64,000 nt of DNA from Fervidobacterium pennivorans. GTDB taxonomy: Bacteria > Thermotogota > Thermotogae > Thermotogales > Fervidobacteriaceae. How positions within the stretch are numbered: the first letter of the stretch is position 1; every line of letters starts with the position of its first letter. A program made the translations under genes and the position numbers. The notes beneath the pieces were generated by a model. That model was not told the DNA's origin, did not search any database, and was given only the letters and a program-made list of their open reading frames with translations. The stretch spans positions 558,001 through 622,000 of the forward strand of contig NZ_CP011393.1 in NCBI RefSeq assembly GCF_001644665.1. The letters run 5' to 3'. Positions 21,088-30,601 of the stretch are shown here, one piece after another.

Positions 21088-22326
21088 TTATTGGAAATTT
21101 TTTGGCTGTTTTGAAAGGTTGACTAACGGGAAGAGTCTTGAAATCGAAAAGGAGAGCAATATTAGACCCGAGAGAATGTAGACGTTTCTAACCCCTAGTA
21201 AATTACCCAGTATTCCTAAGATAAAGGTTCCAGTTGGTGAACCGCCGGTGTTGATAAATGAATACAGAGATATTGTCCTTCCCTTCATATTTGAAGGAGA
21301 CAAAAGCTGTGTCCTACTGTTTGTGATGTTAAAAAATGAAGACTGACAAGCACCTATTAAGAACGCTGCATAAGGTGTTAGGGCAGGTTTGATGGAAGCA
21401 ATCAGAATGCTTGTTCCGATTACAGCCAGCAAAAACTCTTCTCTTAGCTTTATTAAACGTTCCGGATTTATAGACGCTACTATGTTAGCACCAATAAAAG
21501 CCCCTACACCCATCATTCCCATAATCAGCCCGTAACCAAGTATATCTGATTTCACCACACTTTTGACAAAAGCCTGCATCAACATGCCAAATGGCATTCC
21601 GAAAAGGGAATACATGGTTAGTCCTACGAATGTATTAATTAATACAGAGTTTTTTGATACATAACGTACACCTTCCGTGAGGTCTTCAAAGAACCTTTTA
21701 AAACTCAAATTACTGTAAGTTTTGGCGTGGTTGTCTGGAATCAATAACAGTACAACTATCAACGGTAGAAATGAAATAGCGTTGACTATGAACCCAAACT
21801 CCAAACCATACAACTTTACAACAAAACCCGCAATTGTTGGTCCTATCATCCTTGCAACGTTAAAAATCATTGAGTGTAACGCAAGTGCATTTGGAAGCAT
21901 GTCTTTCGGAACGATGTTTGATATAAATGTGTTCCTAGAAGGAAGATAAAAACCGCTTGTAATTCCCATCATAAGGCTGAGGAAGAGCAGAAAGAAAGGA
22001 CTTAACAGTCCCTTCCAAACAAGGTAAGCCATGAAAAACGCGTTAACAGCATCCAAAAGCTGCGTGTAAAGCAGTATGGTTTTAGGACCGAACCAGTCTA
22101 TCAAAACCCCAGCGATTGGTGAAAAGAAAACCGACGGGAAACCTTTAAGAAAAGCTATAAACCCTATGAAACCTGCGGCTTTGTCTTCTGAAAACAAGTT
22201 AACAGCCACCCAGCCTCTTAGAGTTGTATCTATCCATGTGCCGATTAAAGAAACACTCTGGGCAAACCAGAAGTTTCGATAGTGTTTGTTTTTAAGAGCC
22301 CGATACGGATTCATTACCTTTGCCAT
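21088..22326 (-). CDS. MFS transporter (EntS/DUF894-like exporter group)
   Basis: A 412-aa membrane protein with about 12 hydrophobic helices. It begins PYRALKNKHYRNFWFAQSVSLIGTWID, the hallmark of the MFS group related to the enterobactin exporter and macrolide efflux proteins, and has an internal FLKGFPSVFFSPIAGVLID. The substrate cannot be told. ATG 22326 has AGGTGGGG 8 nt upstream. It is divergent from the galactoside cluster. Confidence 0.85.
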   Translation of the reverse strand: MAKVMNPYRALKNKHYRNFWFAQSVSLIGTWIDTTLRGWVAVNLFSEDKAAGFIGFIAFLKGFPSVFFSPIAGVLIDWFGPKTILLYTQLLDAVNAFFMAYLVWKGLLSPFFLLFLSLMMGITSGFYLPSRNTFISNIVPKDMLPNALALHSMIFNVARMIGPTIAGFVVKLYGLEFGFIVNAISFLPLIVVLLLIPDNHAKTYSNLSFKRFFEDLTEGVRYVSKNSVLINTFVGLTMYSLFGMPFGMLMQAFVKSVVKSDILGYGLIMGMMGVGAFIGANIVASINPERLIKLREEFLLAVIGTSILIASIKPALTPYAAFLIGACQSSFFNITNSRTQLLSPSNMKGRTISLYSFINTGGSPTGTFILGILGNLLGVRNVYILSGLILLSFSISRLFPLVNLSKQPKNFQ

Positions 22327-22370
22327 GAGTACAACCCCACCTAAAAATGAATTAATTCGTTTCACGAACT

Positions 22371-22399
22371 ATTGTAACACTGGTTCTTACTGATTTCAA
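22371..22399 (-). promoter_or_regulatory. Promoter of the MFS transporter gene
   Basis: TTGAAA (22399-22394), a 17-bp spacer and TACAAT (22376-22371). An inverted repeat TTCGT-N3-ACGAA (22356-22368) sits at the start site and may be an operator. Confidence 0.6.
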
Positions 22400-22524
22400 A
22401 CAAGAATTTCGTTAATTAATGAAGATTTAGTATGTATAGAGTAAATAGATTCAGATAATCAACAAAATTTGTCAATATTGATGGTTTGAAATCTTAGAAA
22501 TATTTGATTAAATAGCATTAGGAT

Positions 22525-22544
22525 GTTCGGTAACGTTACCGAAC
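22525..22544. promoter_or_regulatory. LacI-family operator upstream of the galactoside cluster
   Basis: A perfect 20-bp palindrome, GTTCGGTAAC followed directly by its inverted copy. The central CG and AACGTT-like core are typical of LacI/GalR operators. It lies 97 nt before the GH42 gene and is probably bound by the LacI-type protein encoded at 24,513. The rest of the 22,400-22,641 spacer is AT-rich; I could not fix the GH42 promoter. Confidence 0.8.
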
Positions 22545-22641
22545 CACTAACAGAACATTGAAATTAGAAAGAGTCTAGAGGCTTTTTTGGAAAAGCAGTA
22601 ATGAATACATAAATAACGTAAATTTCAAGGAGGTTTTACAT

Positions 22642-24483
22642 ATGGACATTTATGGTGCGGACTACTACCCAGAACATTGGGACAGGTCATTTTGGAAGAA
22701 ACACGTTGAATTGATGAAGGTTTATGGCATTGAGTGGGTTAGGATAGGTGAATTCATGTGGAGTGTTGTAGAACGAAGCGATGGCGAGTTTGATTTTTCT
22801 TTACTTGATGAAGCGATAGAACTACTCTCTGAAAATGGTATCAAGATAATCCTGGGAACGCCGACCGCAACGCCTCCCGCTTGGCTTGTGAGCAAATATC
22901 CAGAAATCCTACCAGTTGACTGGAATGGTAGGGTTAGGGGGTTCGGAAGTCGTAGGCATTACTCCCCAAACTCGAAAGCATATCTTGAATACGCCTTACG
23001 AATTGTTGAACAATACGCATCCAGATATGGTGATGTAATTGATGTATGGCAAATTGATAACGAATTCGGGTGTCATGGCACAACGTACAGCTTTGGCAAC
23101 GAAGACCTCGTTGCGTTTCGAGAATGGCTAAAAGAAAAGTATGGGACTTTAGAGAATTTGAATAGACATTGGGGAACGGTTTTCTGGAGTCAAACATACA
23201 AAAGCTGGGACGAGATTGTCTTTCCAATAAACACCCCAACATTTGAGAATCCTCACCAGATGCTTGACATTTATAGATTTATGTCTGACAGTTCCATACG
23301 TTTCTTAAAAAGTCAGGTTGAAGTAATCAGAAAGTATTCCTCAAAGCCTGTAACTCACAACTTTATGGTTGATTTCATGGATTTGGACTATCGAAAGATG
23401 GCGAGATACGTTGATTTTGTTTCTTGGGATAATTATATAGCAACAGAAGAATACGACCCACTAAGACAGTCGGCAAATCATTCTTTAATGAGGTCTTTGA
23501 AACACCAACCATTTTTAGTTATTGAACAACAACCGGCAAGGGTGAACTGGAGGCAAGTTAACGAAAATTACGAATCCGAATATCTTGCAATGTGGACCAA
23601 ACAGGCGTATTTAAATGGGGCAATGGGTGTAATGCCGTTTCGTTTTGACCAAATTCGGTTCGGGGCTGAGCAATACCATGCCGGGTTATTGGACTACTAC
23701 GGAAGACCAACAAAACGGTTGGAAGCTTATTCAAAAGCGAAAAGTCAAACGCCGGGGGTTATCACTCCAAAACCCGAGGTGGCTATCTTCTTCGATTACG
23801 AAAATGAATGGATACATAGAATAAACCATCTGAATCGAAACTTTAAGTATTGGGATGCAATTGTAGATATTTACAAAGCCGTTAAGAAACTTGGATACAA
23901 TGCAGAGTTCGTGTTTAATGAAGATGAGGTTGAAGGGTACGATGTATTGATAGTTCCTTATGCTTCTTATATTTCTGAAGAGTTCTTGGAGAAAATCAAA
24001 AAATTTGAAGGTCCAGTGTATCTCACCGCAATGTCGTCGATAAAGGATAAATATAATTGGCTAACTGAAAGAATGCCGTGGCATCTTATTGATGAATTCG
24101 GAATTGAAGTAGTTGATTTTGGTGGAATCAAGAAAGAAAAAGGTTATCTCTTCTCTCAATGTGTTAATAGTTTATTCTGGAAAGATGAGCTCGAAGTTTT
24201 CAGCGCGAAAGTTATCGGCAGTTTTGAAAATGGGACCCCACTTGCGACAGTTAAAAACAACCGCTACTATGTAGCTTCTGTCCTTGATGAGAATGGTTGG
24301 AAATTATTGCTGTCTGAAAATCTGAAACCCAGGGTCTTAGGTAAAGGATACGAGTTGGTGAATGTGGAACGAAATGGTAGAGAATTGACAGTTGTTCTGA
24401 ACACATTACCAATTGAGAACAACGTGTATATTGATGGAAGCCTACATGTCTTGAAACCATTCGAACTTAGTTTCGTTGGTTAA
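22642..24483 (+). CDS. GH42 beta-galactosidase
   Basis: A 613-aa family 42 glycosidase. YYPEHWD and VRIGEFMWSVVE mark the N-terminus. The acid/base is E141 in WQIDNEFG, and the likely nucleophile is the Glu in LVIEQQPARVNW (about 295). A trimerisation-type domain (from about 375) and a C-terminal beta domain follow. No signal peptide is present, so it is cytoplasmic and acts on imported beta-galactosides. It is slightly shorter than the usual 650-690 aa. ATG 22642 has AAGGAGG upstream. It heads a galactose operon with regulator, alpha-galactosidase, galT and galK. Confidence 0.95.
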   Translation: MDIYGADYYPEHWDRSFWKKHVELMKVYGIEWVRIGEFMWSVVERSDGEFDFSLLDEAIELLSENGIKIILGTPTATPPAWLVSKYPEILPVDWNGRVRGFGSRRHYSPNSKAYLEYALRIVEQYASRYGDVIDVWQIDNEFGCHGTTYSFGNEDLVAFREWLKEKYGTLENLNRHWGTVFWSQTYKSWDEIVFPINTPTFENPHQMLDIYRFMSDSSIRFLKSQVEVIRKYSSKPVTHNFMVDFMDLDYRKMARYVDFVSWDNYIATEEYDPLRQSANHSLMRSLKHQPFLVIEQQPARVNWRQVNENYESEYLAMWTKQAYLNGAMGVMPFRFDQIRFGAEQYHAGLLDYYGRPTKRLEAYSKAKSQTPGVITPKPEVAIFFDYENEWIHRINHLNRNFKYWDAIVDIYKAVKKLGYNAEFVFNEDEVEGYDVLIVPYASYISEEFLEKIKKFEGPVYLTAMSSIKDKYNWLTERMPWHLIDEFGIEVVDFGGIKKEKGYLFSQCVNSLFWKDELEVFSAKVIGSFENGTPLATVKNNRYYVASVLDENGWKLLLSENLKPRVLGKGYELVNVERNGRELTVVLNTLPIENNVYIDGSLHVLKPFELSFVG

Positions 24484-24512
24484 AAGATAATCTTAAACAG
24501 GAGGTGCTGAAT

Positions 24513-25512
24513 TTGAAAAAGTTTGTAACGATACGTGATGTTGCCAAAGCGGCTGGTGTATCGATAAATACAGTTTCAAGAGCACTTAATAACAAACCAG
24601 ACATAAACAAAGAAACAAAAGAAAGGGTCTTGAAAATAGCGAGAGAGCTTGGGTATATAAAAGATGCGACTGCGACGTCTTTGAGATACGGGTTGACCAA
24701 AGTCATAGGTGTGATACTGGAGGATAGTTCGAACCCGTTTTATTCAGAAGTGCTCAAATCAATAGAAATGGCAGCCAGGAAACGTGGTTTTAACGTCATT
24801 TTTATGAACACGGAAAAAGATTACAGCTTAGAGGAAGATGCGGTAAAAACTATGCTCAGCAGGAGGGTCGATGGGATTATCATTTCTCCCACGCAAGAAA
24901 AAAGCGAGGATATTCAACTGCTTATAAAATCCTCTGTTCCTTTTGTTATCCTTGGCGTTCATTTTGAAGACATGGAGGTTCCAGAGGTTTACAGCAACGA
25001 TGTCAAGGGAGGTTATTTGGCAGTAAGTCACTTGATTGAAAAAGGTAGGAAGAAAATCGTATACCTTAGTGGATATTTGTACAAATCCGTCGCTCGTATG
25101 AGACTTGAAGGATATAGAAGGGCACTCTATGAACATATGTTACCCTTTGACGAAAGTTATGTCTTTGAAGTGGAAGAAGGTGTTGAGAATGCGTATAAAA
25201 AAAATGCTTGATATCATAGAATCCGGACTTCAGTTCGATGGGGTTTTCTGTTTTAACGATATCTCCGCAATTGGTGCAATACAGGCACTCCGTGAAAAAG
25301 GTTACTCTATTCCAGATGATGTGTCAGTTGTAGGATATGACGATATAGCATTTGCGCATTTTATACAACCGAAACTGACAACCGTTCGTATAGATAAGCA
25401 GAAAGAAGGAGAAGAGGCGTTTGAACTACTTTATGAAATGATAAAAAGAAAAGAATTTGTAAACAAAAAGCTGGTTTTGGATGTTGAACTCGTTGTAAGG
25501 GAAACAACGTAA
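24513..25512 (+). pseudogene. LacI/GalR-family regulator split by a frameshift in an A8 run
   Basis: The HTH (TIRDVAKAAGVSINTVSRALN) and ligand-binding domain are intact but lie in two frames. The first, from TTG 24513 (AGGAGGTG upstream), stops at 25211 after 232 codons. The second continues from the A run at 25197-25204 with MLDIIESGLQFDGVFCFNDISAIGA to 25512. Removing one A would give a normal 332-aa protein. The homology continues without loss on both sides of the run. This may be a true frameshift, a homopolymer sequencing error, or transcriptional slippage producing both forms. The protein is expected to control the surrounding galactoside genes through the palindrome at 22,525. Confidence 0.85.
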
Positions 25513-25543
25513 AATCTTTTTGAAGAAAGGAGTGAGCCTCTGT

Positions 25544-27211
25544 ATGTATATCCAAAACTTATCAGAAATAAGGCAGATAATGGGTTACCGCAAGTCTGAT
25601 GGCTATGAGATGATATTAGAGGTTTATAAGGTTCCAGCTGGCTACAAGATTGCAGGAGAAATAAAAGGAATGTTAGATGATGTAGAGTTATTCTCGTTCC
25701 CAAGACCAGATAGGGTACTTGCCAACAACTGGCAGTCATGGGGACCTGCCAGGGTTATAACAAAGGATTTTAAATTGAATTTCCCAAAGGACCTGATTGA
25801 AAAATTCGGTTTCAGTGCATCCATTATGCCGGAAGTTTATTTTGATAATCTTATCAGCGATTATTTCTTAGCCGCCGATACCTTCGTAATAGGAGCGCTT
25901 AAATCCGAGATTGGTCATGTTTATTTCAAGTTGTCTGATGATACAGTATCCGTCCACGTAAGGTATTTTGGTAAGATGTTCGATGAATGGACGTCTATTG
26001 AACCTATTGTGGTAATCAATTTGAACCCTGATGACGGGTTCACATACTATGCCGAACTTATTGCAAAAGAAAACAACGTTACATTTTCATCACACAACCC
26101 AGTCGGTTGGTCGAGCTGGTATCAATACTATCTTGACTTCAATTATGAAAGAATGATTTCCGATTTGGAGAAGTCTAGAGAGCTCGATTTAGGATACGAA
26201 GTCTTCCAAATAGATGATGCTTGGGAAGTTGACATTGGTGATTGGGTACCTAATGAAAAGTTCCCAAGTCTAAAAGAAGTTGCAGATAAAATAGCATCAT
26301 ATGGTTACAAACCAGGAATTTGGCTTGCTCCATTCAGTATTTCGGAAACATCAAGTGTATTCAAAAACCACCGTGATTGGCTTGTTAAAAACGAAAGTGG
26401 TGTACCTGTTGTTGCGTATGAAAATTGGAATAAAAAGATTTACGCCCTAGATATAACGCATCCTGAAGCTGTGGAGTGGTTGAAAAACCTCTTTGTTGGT
26501 TTAAAAGCGAATGGGTTCGATTATTTCAAAATTGATTTTCTTTTTGCTGGAGCAATTCAAGGAAAAAGGTACGCACATAATGTTTCGCCAATCGAAGCTT
26601 ATAGAAAGGGTTTGAAAGTTATTCGAGAAGCTGTAGGAGATTCGTTTGTTCTTGGATGTGGTGCTCCCCTTCTACCAAGTGTTGGTTTAGTCGATGGCAT
26701 GAGAATTAGTGCTGACACAGCCCCATTCTGGGACCCAAATAGTCCAGATATAGGATACCCAAATGCCTATTATGCTCTAAGAAACGTTATTACACGCAAC
26801 TTTATGAACAACGTACTATGGTGGAACGACCCTGACTGTCTTATGCTGAGAAAGGAAGATACACAGCTTAGTGATGCCCATAGAGAACTTTACGCTGTCA
26901 CGTCGCTTTTATTGGATAATATGATAATACAGAGCGATAACCTTTCATACGAAATTGATGAAAATTTGTGGAACTTGGTTAAAAAATACAAGACCTACGG
27001 GCGTAGAAAGTTTAAAGTTCGTGGTTTGATGAGTGGAAGATACAAAATCACAAGTTGTGGTATCAATGGCTGTGATGAACTCGTTATAGAAGACCTCGCA
27101 ACTTTGCAATACAAGGTCAACTACGATACACCAAGGATTGAGTTGTCAAAGGTTGTTGAAAAAAGAACGGACGGTAGAACCTTCAATTACTATATGGAGA
27201 ACAATAAATAG
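25544..27211 (+). CDS. galA: GH36 alpha-galactosidase
   Basis: A 555-aa cytoplasmic enzyme removing alpha-1,6-galactose from raffinose-type sugars. It resembles Thermotoga maritima GalA throughout: NNWQSWGP, GWSSWYQYY, FQIDDAWE. The nucleophile is D331 in YFKIDFLFAG and the acid/base is D391 in DGMRISADTAPFWD. ATG 25544 matches the family N-terminus, with AAAGGAGTG somewhat far upstream (about 11 nt). It lies between the regulator and galT. Confidence 0.95.
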   Translation: MYIQNLSEIRQIMGYRKSDGYEMILEVYKVPAGYKIAGEIKGMLDDVELFSFPRPDRVLANNWQSWGPARVITKDFKLNFPKDLIEKFGFSASIMPEVYFDNLISDYFLAADTFVIGALKSEIGHVYFKLSDDTVSVHVRYFGKMFDEWTSIEPIVVINLNPDDGFTYYAELIAKENNVTFSSHNPVGWSSWYQYYLDFNYERMISDLEKSRELDLGYEVFQIDDAWEVDIGDWVPNEKFPSLKEVADKIASYGYKPGIWLAPFSISETSSVFKNHRDWLVKNESGVPVVAYENWNKKIYALDITHPEAVEWLKNLFVGLKANGFDYFKIDFLFAGAIQGKRYAHNVSPIEAYRKGLKVIREAVGDSFVLGCGAPLLPSVGLVDGMRISADTAPFWDPNSPDIGYPNAYYALRNVITRNFMNNVLWWNDPDCLMLRKEDTQLSDAHRELYAVTSLLLDNMIIQSDNLSYEIDENLWNLVKKYKTYGRRKFKVRGLMSGRYKITSCGINGCDELVIEDLATLQYKVNYDTPRIELSKVVEKRTDGRTFNYYMENNK

Positions 27212-27234
27212 GAAGTTAAGGGTGGTGATAATCG

Positions 27235-28188
27235 ATGATGGAACGAAGATGGAATCTTCTCACTGGAGAATGGATTATGGTTTCAGCATACACGCAAGCA
27301 AGACCTACAAATCCAACGAATTTCTGCCCGCTTTGTCCTGGTGGTGATGAGTTTGAAACAGAGTACGATTTGGTTTCGTTTGATAACAGATATCCTTCAA
27401 TGAAGTTGGATGCTCCTGAAGTCCAAAGCACTGGTATATATAGAAAGGCACGTTCGAACGGAAAATGCGAGGTTGTTGTTTATACAATTGAACATGAAAG
27501 TGCTATGAGCATGATGCCTATTCACCAAATTGAAAAGCTAATCCAGATGTGGGTTGATAGATACCTTGACTTATCACAAAACCGGTTTATTAAATACGTC
27601 TTCATATTTGAAAACAGGGGAAAGGAAGTAGGAGCGACACTTCCACATCCACATGGGCAATTATATGCCTTTCCATTCATTCCAAAGCGTATAGAAGCAA
27701 AACTGCAAGCTTTATCACAATACTACGATGAAAACGGCACTTGTGCAGTTTGTGATATTGTTGATAATGAGATAAAATTAAAGGAAAGAATAATCTACGA
27801 GAATGAATCGATTATCGCACTTGTTCCGTTTTATGCACGTTGGCCCTACGAAGTCCATATATATCCTAAAAGGCACGTAAGTACTCTTGTAGAACTTACA
27901 AACACCGAAAGATATCACTTGGCAAAGGCTCTAAAAGTTGTTACAATGAAATATGACTTACTTTTCAAACAAGCGTTTCCATACATGATGATGCTTTTCC
28001 AAGCTCCAGTTAATGATGTGAGCTATCTGCATGCTTTTCATTTCCATATTGAGTTTAACCCTGTAAAGCGAGACAAAGACAAAATTAAGTGGATGGCAAG
28101 TGTTGAAACCGGAACATGGGCGTTTATAAATCCAAAAATCCCAGAAGAAGCGGCAAAAGAACTAAGAAATGTGGAGGTTGAGTTGTGA
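27235..28188 (+). CDS. galT: Galactose-1-phosphate uridylyltransferase
   Basis: A 317-aa Leloir-pathway enzyme exchanging UMP between UDP-glucose and galactose-1-phosphate. It has the active-site HPHGQ in LPHPHGQLYAFPF, the zinc-type cysteines CPLCPGG and CAVC, and the second-domain FHFHIEF. ATG 27235 follows GGTGGTG. Its stop is one base before the galK start. Confidence 0.95.
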   Translation: MMERRWNLLTGEWIMVSAYTQARPTNPTNFCPLCPGGDEFETEYDLVSFDNRYPSMKLDAPEVQSTGIYRKARSNGKCEVVVYTIEHESAMSMMPIHQIEKLIQMWVDRYLDLSQNRFIKYVFIFENRGKEVGATLPHPHGQLYAFPFIPKRIEAKLQALSQYYDENGTCAVCDIVDNEIKLKERIIYENESIIALVPFYARWPYEVHIYPKRHVSTLVELTNTERYHLAKALKVVTMKYDLLFKQAFPYMMMLFQAPVNDVSYLHAFHFHIEFNPVKRDKDKIKWMASVETGTWAFINPKIPEEAAKELRNVEVEL

Positions 28189-28189
28189 T

Positions 28190-29260
28190 ATGACAGACCA
28201 AAAGATTGTGGTTTATTCACCGGGGCGTGCAAATCTTATAGGAGAACACACCGATTATAACGACGGCTTTGTCTTACCATTTGCTATAAAAAGGTATGTA
28301 AAGATTGAAATAGAACCATCGAAAAAGTTTAAAATTTTCTCACATCAGTTGAAGAAAGGAATAGAGTTTGATACCCCTACAAAAACAAATTCATGGGCTG
28401 ATTACGTAATAGGGATGGTTCAGAAGCTAAGAGAACATGGATACGAAGTTAAGCCATTCACTATGAACATTGATTCTGACCTTCCCATGGGGGCAGGATT
28501 ATCAAGCTCTGCCGCTTTGGAAGTCGGGGTAGGGTATGCTATTTCTCAGATGATGGAATTTGAGATTGACCGTGAAGAACTTGCAAAGATTGCTCATGAG
28601 TGTGAGGTTGATTTCGTTGGTGTTCGATGTGGGATAATGGACCAATACGCTGTTGCACTTTCAAAAGAAAACCACGCCCTTTTTATAGACACCATGACAA
28701 GAGAGTATAAATACGTACCTCTTAGGCTCGATGATACCAAACTTTACCTCATTAACTCTGGAGTTAAGCATGAGCTTGGTTCGTCTGAATACAATAAAAG
28801 AAGGCATGAATGTGAACTTGCGTTGCAAGCGCTTAGAAAATCATCTTTTAGGGAAGTTACTCTCGAAGATATTGAAAAGATTCAAGACCCTGTTTTGAAA
28901 AAGCGAGCACTGCATGTTGTTACAGAGAATGAGAGGGTTTTAAAGACACTATCGGCACTTGAGGATGACAACTTGGTTTTGGTTGGAAAGTATCTGTATG
29001 AATCTCACTACAGTCTCAAAGATAATTACGAAGTTTCTTGCGAAGAGATTGATTTCCTTATCGAGAAGTTGCGTGAGTACTCAAATGTTCTAGGTGCAAG
29101 AATAGTCGGAGCAGGCTTTGGAGGAAGTATCATAGCGTTAGTGAAGGGAAATTTTGAAAGCATTTTTGAGAAAATTTCGGAAGCTTATAGAATTAAATTT
29201 GGTATTTTGCCAACACTTCTTAACGTAGATACAAGCAATGGTGTGTTCAGGGCACTTTGA
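28190..29260 (+). CDS. galK: Galactokinase
   Basis: A 356-aa GHMP kinase phosphorylating galactose at C1. Motifs are PGRANLIGEHTDYNDG (galactokinase signature), the ATP-binding LPMGAGLSSSAALE, and GAGFGGSIIALV near the C-terminus. ATG 28190 fits family length. It has GTGGAGG about 12 nt upstream, inside the end of galT; an in-frame ATG at 28169 is an alternative. A galE epimerase is not in this window. Confidence 0.95.
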   Translation: MTDQKIVVYSPGRANLIGEHTDYNDGFVLPFAIKRYVKIEIEPSKKFKIFSHQLKKGIEFDTPTKTNSWADYVIGMVQKLREHGYEVKPFTMNIDSDLPMGAGLSSSAALEVGVGYAISQMMEFEIDREELAKIAHECEVDFVGVRCGIMDQYAVALSKENHALFIDTMTREYKYVPLRLDDTKLYLINSGVKHELGSSEYNKRRHECELALQALRKSSFREVTLEDIEKIQDPVLKKRALHVVTENERVLKTLSALEDDNLVLVGKYLYESHYSLKDNYEVSCEEIDFLIEKLREYSNVLGARIVGAGFGGSIIALVKGNFESIFEKISEAYRIKFGILPTLLNVDTSNGVFRAL

Positions 29261-29302
29261 GAATATTTAGATGCTTTTAAACAATACGAAAGGGGTAAGT
29301 AG

Positions 29303-29980
29303 ATGGCGAAGAAGATAAAGAAAAATGCGGAAAATTTTTCCTTCAGTTACGATATAGCCGAATCGATAGTCAATTATGCCCGTAAGGTCTCAGAAGAAGG
29401 TCTTACAAGAGGCACTTGGGGAAATATCAGTGTACGAGATGGTGGATATATTTACATCACACCATCTGGTTTCCCATATGACAAGTTAACACCAAAACAT
29501 ATAACGGTTGTAAACGGCGAGGGCAAGAAAGTCTACGGTGAATTAACACCCTCTTCGGAATTACCTTTGCATATTGAAATTTATGAAACACGAGCAGATA
29601 TTCACGCGATAATACACACTCATCCTGTTTATTCAACTATAGTCTCAGTGACTTTAAAAGAAATTCCCCCAATTGTCGAAGATGCTGTTATGATTCTTGG
29701 TGAGTGGCTTTTTGTTTCAGAATACGCGCTTCCGGGAACAGAAGAGCTTGCACGAAACGCTGTAAAAGCTCTTGGAAATAACCATTGTGTATTTTTAAGA
29801 AACCACGGTCTTGTGACCGTGGGGGAAAATCTTCAAGAAGCCTTTACTGCAACGCTCGTTGCAGAAAAAACTGCACAAATTTACATAGAAGCACTCAGAG
29901 TTGGAACAGTTTCTATTCTCCCAGATGAGCATGCAAAGCTATTGAGAGAAAAATATCTCAAATCGTACAGGCAAAAATAA
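29303..29980 (+). CDS. Class II aldolase/epimerase family protein (AraD/FucA type)
   Basis: A 225-aa zinc-dependent class II aldolase-fold protein. It has GTWGNISVRDG, the zinc ligands HTHPVYSTIVS and LRNHGLVTVG, and an SSELPLHIEIY segment. The family includes L-ribulose-5-phosphate 4-epimerase and L-fuculose-phosphate aldolase; the sequence alone does not decide between them. It follows galK by 42 nt and ends 4 nt from the convergent pyrE. ATG 29303 has AAAGGGGT upstream. Confidence 0.85.
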   Translation: MAKKIKKNAENFSFSYDIAESIVNYARKVSEEGLTRGTWGNISVRDGGYIYITPSGFPYDKLTPKHITVVNGEGKKVYGELTPSSELPLHIEIYETRADIHAIIHTHPVYSTIVSVTLKEIPPIVEDAVMILGEWLFVSEYALPGTEELARNAVKALGNNHCVFLRNHGLVTVGENLQEAFTATLVAEKTAQIYIEALRVGTVSILPDEHAKLLREKYLKSYRQK

Positions 29981-29983
29981 CCT

Positions 29984-30601
29984 TTACTTTGCGTTCATCT
30001 TTCTGCTTCCGGGTTTCACAGCAGGTATACCGGATTTACAAAGTGGACAATCTTCAGGGTTGTAAGTAGGGAAATCGAACTTCACAAGATAGAAGTACGG
30101 CTTCCCTTTAAATTTTTGATTGATTTCTTCAAATGGATTCTCTTTTCCTGACCTGTTTATAACACTTGCAAATCCTACGATTTGCCCGCCGTAGCTTTCA
30201 ACAACTTCTACAACTTCGAATGTTGATTTTCCTGTCGTAACAACATCTTCGACAATAAGCACCTTTTCACCTTTGTGTATTTCAAATCCCCTTCTCAATT
30301 TCATGACATTGTCTTCACGCTCGGCAAAAATCGCGCGTGCGTTCAACTTCTTTCCTACTTCATATGCTACGATAATACCACCAAGTGCTGGACCGACAAC
30401 AACATCAACATCCACTCCAGCATCTAAGATTTTCCTTGCTATTAATTCCCCGATTTGTTCTCCATATTTCGGATATTCGAAAACCTTAGCACATTGGACG
30501 TAATTGGGGGAATGTAAACCAGAAGAGAGTATGAAGTGACCATCAAGCAAAGCACCTGTCTTTCTGAGGATTTCTAAAACCTTTTCATTTATCATCTCCA
30601 T
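29984..30601 (-). CDS. pyrE: Orotate phosphoribosyltransferase
   Basis: A 205-aa PRTase converting orotate and PRPP to OMP. It shows ALLDGHFILSSGLHS, VVGPALGGIIVAYEVG, and the PRPP loop VLIVEDVVTTGKSTFEVV. It also has a cysteine pair (CPLCKSG) near the C-terminus, unusual for PyrE, which may bind metal. It is the last gene of the pyr operon. ATG 30601 overlaps the pyrF stop by 10 nt, with AGGTGAG upstream. Confidence 0.95.
   Translation of the reverse strand: MEMINEKVLEILRKTGALLDGHFILSSGLHSPNYVQCAKVFEYPKYGEQIGELIARKILDAGVDVDVVVGPALGGIIVAYEVGKKLNARAIFAEREDNVMKLRRGFEIHKGEKVLIVEDVVTTGKSTFEVVEVVESYGGQIVGFASVINRSGKENPFEEINQKFKGKPYFYLVKFDFPTYNPEDCPLCKSGIPAVKPGSRKMNAK

Noticed and set aside
22356-22368. 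TTCGT-N3-ACGAA at the MFS promoter as a third Rex-like site.
   Set aside because: It shares TTCACGAA with the hydrogenase operators, but the spacing (3 instead of 6) does not fit.
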